In this document: positions 29,061 to 37,551 of the stretch, piece after piece
How positions within the stretch are numbered: the first letter of the stretch is position 1
How the letters are laid out: every line of letters starts with the position of its first letter
Assembly (NCBI GenBank): GCA_025769875.1
Contig: JAGFNK010000510.1
Location: forward strand, 1 to 37,551
Source: Russula earlei
Lineage: Eukaryota; Basidiomycota; Agaricomycetes; Russulales; Russulaceae
Length of the DNA stretch: 37,551 nt
Reading direction: 5' to 3'
Notes under the pieces: generated by a model
Told to the model about the DNA's origin: nothing
What the model saw: the letters and a program-made list of their open reading frames with translations, nothing else
Databases searched by the model: none
Translations under genes and position numbers: made by a program

Positions 29061-30301
29061 TTATACTTTAGGTCGTCCAGCTGAAGCGGAGTAGTATTCC
29101 TTTAGAAGTTCTGGGGTGTTGAGGTCATGGTGGTTGACCCAGGAGTCATCTGATGCAGGGTAACCCTTCCAATGCACAAGGTATTGAAGTTTACATGTTC
29201 GTCCAAACCTTCTAGTGTCTAGAATCGCTTCAATTTCATATTCTTCCTTGTTTTCAATGATCGGTGGAGGGCGTGTAAACAGCGTGCCATATTCTTCCAT
29301 TTCCTTGTAAGGGAGGAGTAAGTTGACGTGGAAGACATTGTGTATTTTCATTGATGGTGGGAGTTGTAATTGATAAGCGACTTTGGAGATTCTTTTCACG
29401 ATAGGGAATGGGCCGTATCTCCTTGGCATTAACTTGCATGTTCCTTGTGTTTTGAGGTTCTTTGCTTCTAGCCAAACGAGGGTTCCTTCTTCCATTTCCT
29501 TGATGTCAGGCTTTAGGGGTTGTTGTTTGCATTCTAGAAGTTGTTGGGCATCTTGTCTTGCTTCTTCTAGTTGTTTCAGGCGATCAATGGATGAGGGCAC
29601 ATTGTTATCTTCTAGGCTGATGTTGATTTGGGGTTTGGATCCCATGAGGAGTTCATGTGGTGATTTTTGTGATGTTTCATGTTTCCATGAGTTGTGTGCG
29701 TATTCTGCTAGGGGGAGCATTTTTGCCCAGGAATGAGGATGAGTCGTGGTCCAGGGTCTTAGGTATTGTTCTAGCCATGTGTTCATTCTTTCTGTCTGTC
29801 CATCAGTTTGGGGGTGGAACGTGGTGGACATGTTTTGTTTAATGCCTAGATTTTTACATATGGCTCTACTCAAGTTTGATGCAAATTGAGGGTCTCTGTC
29901 GGAGATGATTCTTTTGGGAACGCCGAACCAAGGTACTAAGTGTTTCAGGTACTCGTGTGTGACACCTGTCCCATCGATCGTTTTGTTACATGGGATGAAT
30001 TTTGTTGCTTTAGAGCATCCTTGGTCAATGATGGTAAGGACGCTGTTGAATCCTTCCGATTTAGGTAGATTGGTGATGAGATCCATTGACAGGGGCCTTG
30101 TTCAATGTGTGTGTTGAGCAAGAAAGTTGTGGCTTTCTTTCTGGGTATATTGGTATTAGATTCTTGACATTTGGCACACCCTTCGATGTATTGTTCTATG
30201 AACTGTCGTAGTCTCGGTCCTTTGTAATGTTGTTTGACTAAATTCCAGGTGTTGGCTATTCCTGGGTGTCCTGCAAAGGGGGTGTCATGGAATTGTCTCA
30301 A
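29061..30301 (-). pseudogene. Element A integrase with chromodomain
   Basis: The zinc-binding module is at 30301-30160 (TPFAGHPGIANTWNLVKQHY, then IEGCAKCQESN). A frameshift near 30090 leads into the core: MDLITNLPKSEGFNSVLTII (first Asp), PKRIISDRDPQFASNLS (second Asp) and TDGQTERMNTWLEQYLR (Glu). The C-terminal part has YGPFPIVKRISKVAYQLQLP and HNVFHVNLLLPY. It ends in a chromodomain, YEIEAILDTRRFGRTCKLQY, then LVHWKGYPASDDSWVNHHDL. Chromodomains steer integration toward marked chromatin. Nearly intact apart from the frameshift. Confidence 0.9.
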
Positions 30302-30307
30302 GATTTC

Positions 30308-31826
30308 TCATTGTTTGTCAGGTTTGTCTGGTAGGTAGGTTTTTTGCATGAAAATTTTGGGTGGTAGTAGTGTGGTTTTTTGTTCTTCTACTCCCTTGTT
30401 AAGGTCTTTGCGATGAGAAAGAGTATCGGCAATAGTGTGTGTGTGTCCAGGGACATGTTCCATGGTGATGTTGAAATCTTGCATGTATTGCATCCATCTG
30501 GCTTGTCGTCCTGTCAATTTTTGTGGTTCTTTGAAGTAGGTGAGGTTCTTATGATCTGTCCTCATTCTAACTGGTTTGTCGGCTCCTAGGAAGAATGGTC
30601 ATCCACTTTTTAGTCCAAAGATTACTGCTGCTAATTCTTTGTCATGTGCGTCGTAATTTCTTTCCGCATCCAGTAATGTTCTGGAATAGTATGCGATTGG
30701 GTGTAGACCATCTTCGTATTCTTGGGATATGACTGCTCCAACGGCAAATCCTGACACATCAGTATCTAGAATGAACTGTTTCGTCCAATCTGGGGTGCGA
30801 AGTACTGGGTAGGATACACAAGTTTCTTTTAAGATCTGAAAGGCTTGATCCTCTTTTGTTGTCCATTCCCATTGTTTGTTTTTATTTGTCAGGTTGTTCA
30901 GTGGTCTGGCTTTTATAGAGAAGTTGGGTATGAAGTTTCGATAGAAGTTGCAGAATCCCAGGAAACTTCTAACTTCTTTTAATGTTGACAGGGTTGGCCA
31001 ATCTTTAATTCCTTTGACTTTGATGGGGTCCATGGTTATTCTCCCCTCTCCTATAATCACCCCAAGGTATTCTACCTTTTCTTTGTGGAATTGGCATTTT
31101 TCTGGTTTGAGGTAGAGGTCGTGTTGTTTAAATTTGGACAATATGTGGTTGACTTTAGATGTATGTTCTGCTTCATCATTTTTTGTGGCAATGATGATGT
31201 CATCCATGTAGATTTTCAACCATCCTTGTGCGAGTTCTTCCTGAAAAATGTTGTCCATCATGGTTTGAAAGGTGGCTGGAGAATTTGTTAGTCCAAAGAA
31301 CATCACTGTTGGTTAAAACAGTCCATCGGTTGTTTTGAAGGCTGCTTTCCATTTGTCTCCTTCTTTGATCCGGATATTGTTGTAACCCCATCTAACATCG
31401 AATTTAGTAAAGAGTTCCTTTCCTGCTAAGGTGTGGATAAGTTCTGGGATCAGAGGCAGTGGGTATATGTTGGGTATTGTCCATTTGTTTAGATTCCTGT
31501 AATCCTGTACTGGTCGGAATTTACCGTCTTTCTTTTTTATAAGAAAGAATCCACTAGCATATGGCGAATTGGACCTCCTTATCCGTTTAAGTCATAGGTT
31601 CTGTGCAAGGAATTTCCCTTGTTCTTCTTTTTCTTTAGGTGAAAGGGGGTATACTCTGCAGTTGATTGTTGTCGGGGCGTCTGGCTTTAGATTGATAGTG
31701 TGGTCCCACTTCCTTGGTCCAGGAAATCTCTCTGATTCTTGTTCTATAAATACTCATCCAAACTGGTGGTATTGATGAGGAACTATTTCTTGCCAGGTTT
31801 TAGGTTTGTGTTGTATTTGTGATTCC
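30308..31826 (-). pseudogene. Element A reverse transcriptase and RNase H
   Basis: Read leftward from the LTR1c junction: FFLIKKKDGKFRPVQDYRNL, then ELFTKFDVRWGYNNIRI (first Asp), MFFGLTNSPATFQTMMDNIF and the catalytic YMDD box (WLKIYMDDIIIAT). RNase H: FILDTDVSGFAVGAVISQEY, then YYSRTLLDAERNYDAHDKEL and MRTDHKNLTYFKEPQKL. Stops are TGA after FG, NL, KSG and KQ, and TAA after GLF. Each replaces one codon of an otherwise continuous frame, so decay is by point mutation. Confidence 0.9.
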
Positions 31827-32787
31827 TGTCATGAACCATTCCCCAGAGAGGGCCCTTGAAGGACCCTTCCTTATAGAAGGAAACCCAGCCTCTATGGTGT
31901 CACCCTGTTCACATGAGCAAAAGGGGTGAGTAGAGGTGTCCACAATATCGCGTGCGCATTGTTGCGCGAGCGATTCTCGGCACAATCGACATACAGCAAG
32001 CCCCACTTAAAAGCAACCCTTCTAGCAACAAAAGACAGTATTAGGGCTTTCCTAAGGACCCTTTGGAACGACCCTAGGAACTCTACAATAGGTACTAACC
32101 TAGTATCAAAGGCCCTACAATGCGTTATTAGACCAACTCTAATAACTATAGAATGAACTATAAGGCAACACTAAGGACCTTAATAGAAGTATTAGGGTCG
32201 ACTCTAAGGACCCTAATAGAACTATATAAGGGCCTTATAAGATAACACTATTCCCTAACCAAACTACAAGTCCTCAAATGACCAGCCCTAAACTAACTAA
32301 CAGGAAATGAATCAGGTGCTTGCACGTGCACTAAAGCAGTAAACATGTGGACAATGGAAGCTCTTACTCATCAAGAGAAGCTTCTTACTCAGCAGCTTAC
32401 TGAGCATGACTGAGCATGCTCAGTAAGCGTCCTCCGACTTCTTACTCATCACTCTATTGTGCTTGATAACAAGGTTATGACTTGTCCCCTATTTAGCAGT
32501 TCTCTTGTAGTATATAAGTGCTCAATACAGTAGCGGACAGTCCTCAGACTGTCCATTTGTTTACGGCACTCTCCATCCCTGGGATACTCCTTTAAGGACC
32601 GTCCCCTTGTGACTATCCTGGCCTCTCCTCTGCGTGACTGCTCAACTCTCACAGTAACAATACCTCTCTGGTATCTGTTACTACTCTGGACTCTACTCCT
32701 TGCCCATGCAGTCTTGGACGTCTATCGACTCATCTTCGAGCTTATCCCTCACTCTTGAACTGGATAGTTCAACAGTGAGTCTTGACA
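31827..32787 (+). repeat. Solo LTR1, copy c, inside element A pol
   Basis: 961 bp, TGTCATGA...TCTTGACA. Flanked by ATTCC (31822-31826) and ATTCT (32788-32792), a 5-bp duplication with one change. The hairpin (32395-32428), TATATAAG and an AATA box are present. Removing it with one duplication joins LAE to SQIQHKPK in frame, linking the protease region to RT. Confidence 0.93.
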
Positions 32788-33068
32788 ATTCTGCTAGTTG
32801 TTGAGCTATGGTGGTCTTGCATATCAGAGTTTGTAGCCATAGCTCGTCTCCTTCTTTCCAGCCCATCAATGCTTTAATCCATGCTGGTGTTTCTTGATCT
32901 CCTGTGAGGGTGATCCTTCCCATCATAGTTCCTTTGGACCAATTTATTCTTGGGTTAGTTGATTCTAGGAACGGGTATCCCAGGATGATGTCATCTTGTC
33001 CTATGTCTGCGATTAGGAACTGATGCGTGTGTCTTTGTCCTAGTAGTTTCAGTTCCAAGTCAACAGTC
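32788..33068 (-). pseudogene. Element A protease/linker part between insertions
   Basis: Minus strand: LELKLLGQRHTHQFLIADIG, then DDIILGYPFLESTNPRINWS and ELWLQTLICKTTIAQQLAE. This is the region after the aspartic protease active site (DIILGYPFLE is a standard motif). It is bounded by the GGCCCC element on its upstream side and LTR1c on its downstream side, and is in frame with both neighbours once they are removed. Confidence 0.85.
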
Positions 33069-33071
33069 TGA

Positions 33072-33625
33072 GGCCCCTTTTACCAACTGAGAATTCTTGA
33101 ATCTTGAACTTGAACTTGGATTTTGGGATTTTCCGGGAGTGACAGGAGTGACAGGAGTGATGTAAGTGATATGATGTATATAATAAATTGATATGCATTT
33201 TTTTATGTTGTCATTTGCATATTTGCATACATGGGGTTACACATGATGTGTCAGCATCAAACTCAGAGTCGAGCAGTCTGACTGGAGCTCAACATCTGGG
33301 TGCTTGCAGCCCCATTTTCACCAGAGCTGCACATACAAAATGTGCACAAAGATGTGCACCCACACATTGGTGACACATATTCTGCCTTAATGACATGCTT
33401 GCAATACCCCAATTGGAAGGAGTGGAAGGAAGGGTTAGAAAAAAAATTTTACATATCACATGTAAACCCAGCAAATCACACCAAAAAATAACTCATATTT
33501 GAAATAGACTCATATTAGTTTATTATGTCACTTACATCACTCCTGTCACTCCTGTCACTCCCGGAAAATCCCGAAATCCAAGTTCAAGTTCAAGATTCAA
33601 GAATTCTCGGTTGGTAAAAGGGGCC
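33072..33625. mobile_element. Complete GGCCCC-ended non-autonomous DNA element (MITE-like)
   Basis: 554 bp with nearly perfect terminal inverted arms of about 97 bp, starting GGCCCCTTTTACCAAC on each side and including GAGTGACAG tandem units. Flanked by TGA on both sides (33069-33071 and 33626-33628). The other copies have TAA or TTA flanks, so the target is TNA. A 3-bp TNA target and GG-starting ends are reminiscent of PIF/Harbinger, but no transposase is seen. No coding capacity. Confidence 0.9.
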
Positions 33626-33628
33626 TGA

Positions 33629-33891
33629 GTAATCTTTCCTAAATGGTTAAGCGTTCCATCAACATTCTTGACATTCCTAGTTGGGATTAGGTTTCTAGTT
33701 CACAGATGTAGTTCTTTTGTCAATTTGGGGGATATGAAGCATTCAGTGGCTCCACTGTCTATCAGAGCCTTTCTTTTGGCCTTGTTCGATCCAATGTAAA
33801 TAGTAGTCATCACTGATATTGACTTTCTTTGAGACTTGTACATGGAATCGATACCTAAAGCTCGAGCAATCACCATTATGCTCAAGCATCC
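33629..33891 (-). pseudogene. Element A protease active-site part
   Basis: Minus strand: ARALGIDSMYKSQRKSISVM, then NKAKRKALIDSGATECFISP with the catalytic DSG. A TGA after ELHL is followed by TRNLIPTRNVKNVDGTLNHL. The frame lies -1 relative to the end of gag. On removing the MITE and one TGA it continues GKITQTVDLELKLLG in frame. Confidence 0.85.
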
Positions 33892-34029
33892 GAAAAATCC
33901 TCCTGTTTGTCTTCATTGTCTCCCATTAAAGCCTTAATAAAGGCTTCCCTATCCTCCACGGAAAGGGCTTTTACCATCTTCGCTAATTTGACAACCGTGT
34001 CCTCTTCTATCTCTACAGTAGGAGGTTCA
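33892..34029 (-). pseudogene. Element A gag, C-terminal end
   Basis: Minus strand: EPPTVEIEEDTVVKLAKMVK, then ALSVEDREAFIKALMGDNED and ends QEDFSDA-stop (33892-33894). It resembles the L2 gag end (MKALPVEERAKLWDLI...KEDFL-stop). No zinc knuckle in the visible part. The rest is cut off by element B. Confidence 0.65.
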
Positions 34030-34617
34030 TGTTAAGGCTCCAAAGTGCCTTAAATAAGATCAATGGTCACGTCTATAAACACGTCCTACCAATGCAGATA
34101 TGCTTGAGTCAAGCAAGCAATACTCGTGGAGGGGAAGGAGTGTTAGATCCTTCTAGAGTATGACAACAAGATGAGAGGGGCTCTGCAGATGGGGTAGGAG
34201 TCAACTGTTTGGGATTGGCAAACTAAGTCGAGCTTAAGGCTCAACTGTTTCTACTGGGGGCTTTATATAGCCCTACAGGGATAAGGTTCATACTACTGTA
34301 GTACTGGTTGGTGCTATAGAAGCAAAAGGCAGCTCATAGAAGCGAGGTTGCTTCTATGTAAATGATCTTGGTGCTGGAAGCATTAAGTGCTTCCCCAATC
34401 AAGGAATCGACATACGTGGCGGTACAGGAACATCTGGGACAGAAGCAATGCTACTCATTGCTTCTTTAGTACATCTTCTGAAAGATACAATCAACGCGCT
34501 CCGAATGTGATATCAAGGAACATAAACGATCAAGATCTGACGCACGCATAATGCAAACAGTGCAGTCCATAGTTCAGGTGTTCTGGCATCTTCCGGACCC
34601 CAAACCACTCGGTAACA
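34030..34617 (-). repeat. 3' LTR of element B
   Basis: 588 bp, TGTTAAGGCT...CTCGGTAACA with TGTTA/TAACA ends. Minus-strand TATATAAAG at 34269-34261. In element direction it is preceded by the purine tract GAAGGAGGGGTAA. Confidence 0.85.
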
Positions 34618-34628
34618 TTACCCCTCCT

Positions 34629-36377
34629 TCAGATTGGTGGTCCCACACGCCAATGATTCCAAAATCGAGTGGTGGGGTCAACGCCATCATCATCAAGGGG
34701 AGGAGGTGATGCAGTGAAAGTGTATCGGCCTTCTTCTGCTGCCTCATAGGCAGCCAATGCTAAGGCCACTATCGCCTCTGACTCCTTAGTGGTGGCTGAA
34801 GGAGACATGATCTGTGGGAGTCTGTCAGAGTCCCTAGGTAACCTCCGGACTGGAGGTGTGTCTGAGTGAAGAGGAGTCATAGTGAAAGGTTCTTGAAAGG
34901 TCCTGGACCCTTCTCCTTTCGCTACCTGCAAAATGCGTGGGTTAGCAGTGTCCTCCCTCTCCTGGTCGGACTTCCTCTTCCTGCTTGGGTGTGCCTGTTC
35001 CCATCCTCGGTGGAAAGGGCATGATCTGATTGGTGTATAGGAACGATGATAGGGAGGCACTAGGCAATGTGAGGCAGCATCTGCTGCCAGTTGGTCGTGG
35101 CAATACTGGTGGGGCAGTGGACAGTACTTGTTAAAATGTCCTACCTCGCCACAATACTTGCATCGGTTCCTTTTCCTCCTCCCTTCTATCATGTTCAGTT
35201 GCTGAGGCTCCGGAATGAAGTCAGCCATTGCAGTAGACGCTTCCCCACTGCTGCTATAGGAATGGTAATAGATAGAGCTCTGGGGGGAAGGGTTTGGTGA
35301 CGCTTCCGATCCTGCTCCTCCTCGAAGGCGCATACCGGACATGGTGTGGAGGATGTTCATCTCCTCTTCCGAATACCCTTGCACCGTCGTAGGTGTGAGG
35401 CTGGCTGGTACTGGTTCTGGGTCGGGGGTAGCATACCCTGAGCAATGTCTGCCAAAGGCAGCTGAGGGACGAAGACGGGTAGAGGGGGAGTGGGCTGCCC
35501 AGCCCGATAGTTGGTGAGGAGTTCTTCAGCCCAGACACCTGGAGGGGGTTTCTCCCTGGCTACAGCCTGCTTCAATGAACTCCCAACAACGTGAGCGTAC
35601 TTTGGCTGCCGCCATTCTTTCCTTGGCTTCAGCCCTGTCTCTCTCTACTCCTCGCTTCTCAGCTAGGTACTTGCTGAGCTTGTAGCGCAGCTGCTTCTCC
35701 TCTCTTCGAGCACCTTATAGTTAGCTTCCAGCGTCTCTTGTAAGGTGTAGAGGGTGGTCCAAGCGGTAGAGTTCTGCCTGCAGCCCATAGTCGCCTAGCA
35801 GGTAGAGGGTCTGTCTCCAGTGCCCTTCAAACTGCCTCTCTGTGTCGAAGCAGTCTAAGTCCATGTTCGTCTTGGCCGTAGTTATAGAGGTTATAGCAAG
35901 GGGTGGCCTGGAGGATCTCGCCATAGTCTGCATGGCCTTCTCCATTCTTCCCCCTCACTCTTGGCTCTCCCAAGGCAACGTCATAGGCCACATACCTGGC
36001 CGGTTTTGTTGCCCCAAGTCATGCCATCAGGGATATCAATCCCTGTGTGGTGTCCTGTCAGCGTCCCATTGTACCCAAGGCTCTCCAGGGTGGGCATCCT
36101 GGTCAAGAGTGCTGGTGGGGGACGTCACATCCCACTCCCCAGGCTGAACGTCGACTTGGTCAGCAGGGGGTCCAAATTCAAGAGGACGCATATCTGCTTC
36201 TCCTTCTCCAGTGTTATGTTCATCCATTCCTTTGAAGAAGGCGAGGAGGGAAGCATCGGGAGTGGTGATTTCAAGTGGCCCCTCTGCACCAGAGAGGTCG
36301 GATTGGGGAACGATTTCATTAGTGGGAGTTTGGGACATTTGTGAGCGACGATATGGGGATGAGGAAGTAGAGGACAA
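34629..36377 (-). pseudogene. Element B post-pol ORF (ORF3) with zinc knuckle
   Basis: Starts MSSTSSSPYRRSQMSQTPTN, Ser/Pro-rich like ORF3 of element A. The middle piece reads DCFDTERQFEGHWRQTLYLL, then a long charged helix (LQETLEANYKVLEERR, KQLRYKLSKYLAEKRGVERD), likely a coiled coil. The last piece contains the knuckle CKYCGEVGHFNKYC, with a fifth Cys six residues on (35162-35100). It ends at 34629 next to the purine tract. Several indels split it into at least four frames (near 36036, 35720, 35660 and 35390). Same position and plan as in A and L2. Confidence 0.7.
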
Positions 36378-37540
36378 TCTTTCGCTGGACCTTTATAACC
36401 CGTATGGCCATGGGGTTCTTTCTGTGATATTCCTCTATTAGTCTAGACGCTTTGATGTTCTCTACTGGCTCCCAAGAGTCATGGGCTTCAGAGTACCCTT
36501 CCCACCGGACTTGATACTCCAGTTGTTTCCTCCTTCCAGTTCGTCTCGAACCTAAAATCGTTGCTACTTCATATTCCTCTTCTCCTTCCACCAATTCTGC
36601 TTCTGGATTGGTGTAGTTGGCCCCATGCTCCTCGGTTTCCTTGTAAGGTGTCAATAAGGAGGCATGAAACGCGTTATGGATCCTCCAGCGGCTAGGGAGA
36701 TCCAATCTGTATGTCACCGGACTAATCACCTCCGTGATTTCAAAGGGCCCATATCGTTTTGGGCGTAGTTTCACTGTAGGATGTGTCGTTTTTAGGTTGG
36801 TGCTGTCGAGCCATACCCTTTCTCCTTTCTGATAAGGTTGGAAACTACTTCTTCGCTTCCACATTAGGGAGAGCGATCTTCATCGCTTCTGTGCCTGGGA
36901 TCTCGCTTCCTGGATCCGGACTTTCCAATTGTCTATTCTTGGTATCTTGCTTCCCCGATTTGGCTGGTGTGCTTGGGCGTAAAGCCCATCCATAAGAAGA
37001 AAGGGGATTGTCTGGTTGTCTCTGAAACGTTAGAATTCATCGTGTATTGCACCAGAGGCAGCCAATCCACCCAATCGTCTTGTTGGTGGTTGCAAAAGAT
37101 TCTTAGCGATGTTTCCATCGTCTGATTCGTTCTTTCTGATTGTCCATCTGTCTGGGATGGTAGGCAGTGCTGATATTCTGTTTGATATGCAGCTGGTCGC
37201 AAAGTTCCCTAATGAACTTGGAACTTATTAGTTTATCTCGATCGGATATGATCTTGCTTGGTACTCCCACAAATGGGAATATTCTGTCCTTGTAGAGCTG
37301 TGCTAGCTCTTCTGCGTCCATTTCTTCTTTGCAAGGAAGCAAGATGACGCCTTTAGTACAATCGTGGTCAGTGACAGTCAATATACTGTCATATCCTTTC
37401 GACTTCGGCAATTTGACCACAAAGTCCATGCTGACAGTCGAGAAGGGAGTAGCCCCTTCTTCTGGTGGAATGGGATACAAGGGAGGTCGATTTGGATGAG
37501 TGTTTGACTTGTTACTTTGGCAAATTGCGCATCCTTCCAC
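36378..37540 (-). pseudogene. Element B integrase with chromodomain
   Basis: From the right edge: GCAICQSNKSNTHPNRPPLY (end of the zinc module), STVSMDFVVKLPKSKGYDSI (first Asp) and KIISDRDKLISSKFIREL (second Asp). After one frameshift near 37150 comes TDGQSERTNQTMETSLRIF (Glu). Then VWLDSTNLKTTHPTVKLRPK and YGPFEITEVISPVTYRLDLP. The chromodomain EEYEVATILGSRRTGRRKQL is followed by EYQVRWEGYSEAHDSWEPVE. A further frame break lies near 36900. The end of this frame runs slightly past the start of ORF3. Confidence 0.88.
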
Positions 37541-37551
37541 ATATCGATCGA

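Larger units (their letters stand above)
27262..34029 (-). mobile_element. Ty3/gypsy element 'A', 5' end not in the window
   Basis: 3' LTR at 27262-27752, then on the minus strand ORF3, integrase with chromodomain, RNase H, RT, protease and the end of gag at 34029, where element B is inserted. The left flank TGCAC (27257-27261) should recur after the 5' LTR, outside the window. It carries two internal insertions, the solo LTR1c and the GGCCCC element, both with target duplications. Pol has several TGA codons and one frameshift. Confidence 0.88.
34030..37551 (-). mobile_element. Ty3/gypsy element 'B', 5' part outside the window
   Basis: 3' LTR (34030-34617), purine tract, ORF3, chromodomain and integrase on the minus strand, running off the right edge. 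Inserted in gag of element A; left flank GTTCA (34025-34029). Confidence 0.88.

Overview
This window looks like a transposon graveyard from a filamentous basidiomycete, probably an agaricomycete. The evidence is short introns with GTGAGT, GTGCGT or GTAAGT donors and CTRAY branch sites, pogo, hAT and mariner transposases of the types common in mushroom genomes, chromodomain Ty3/gypsy elements, and a nuclear-type tRNA gene with Pol III boxes. I find no intact single-copy host gene. Nearly everything is an interspersed element, and most lie inside one another.

Layout. 1-2315: right part of a young pogo-like DNA transposon with an open, three-exon transposase gene, sitting at a TA inside an older GGCCCC-ended non-autonomous element (2316-2764). 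3691-21481: one hAT element on the minus strand, now in three pieces (3691-4709, 17154-18238, 21253-21481). It is split by a 12.4-kb Ty3/gypsy element (4710-17153, 'L2') flanked by CTTCA, and by a 3-kb unit with about 0.41-kb inverted ends ('X1', 18239-21252) inside a hAT intron. Within L2 lie an LTR of a second family (LTR1a, 5729-6693) followed by an unidentified plus-strand gene, which is itself broken by a solo L2 LTR (7100-7676). There is also a candidate composite element (9065-12580) carrying a solo LTR1 (10696-11658) and a fragment resembling the splicing-factor gene SNU23. L2 gag, protease, RT, RNase H and the start of integrase follow on the minus strand (12581-16441).

21482-26306: partial X-family copies, a duplicated 0.83-kb module, a tRNA-like gene (23267-23338) and decayed unidentified coding pieces. 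26829-27224: the 5' part of a Tc1/mariner transposase. A second gypsy element ('A', minus strand, from 27262) is inserted in the second intron of that gene. Element A carries a solo LTR1 (31827-32787) and a complete GGCCCC element (33072-33625), and a third gypsy element ('B', from 34030, leaving the window) interrupts its gag.

The most interesting point is shared by all three gypsy elements. Each has an extra coding region after the integrase region or directly before the polypurine tract and 3' LTR. It encodes a zinc knuckle with one signature (CX2CX4HX4CX6C, with Pro at the third X6 position), while the parts of gag that can be read in L2 and A have none. Several insertions can be proven because removing the element plus one target duplication restores the host reading frame. 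In-frame stops are overwhelmingly TGA, often where the family has Arg, which points to CpG deamination of methylated repeats.
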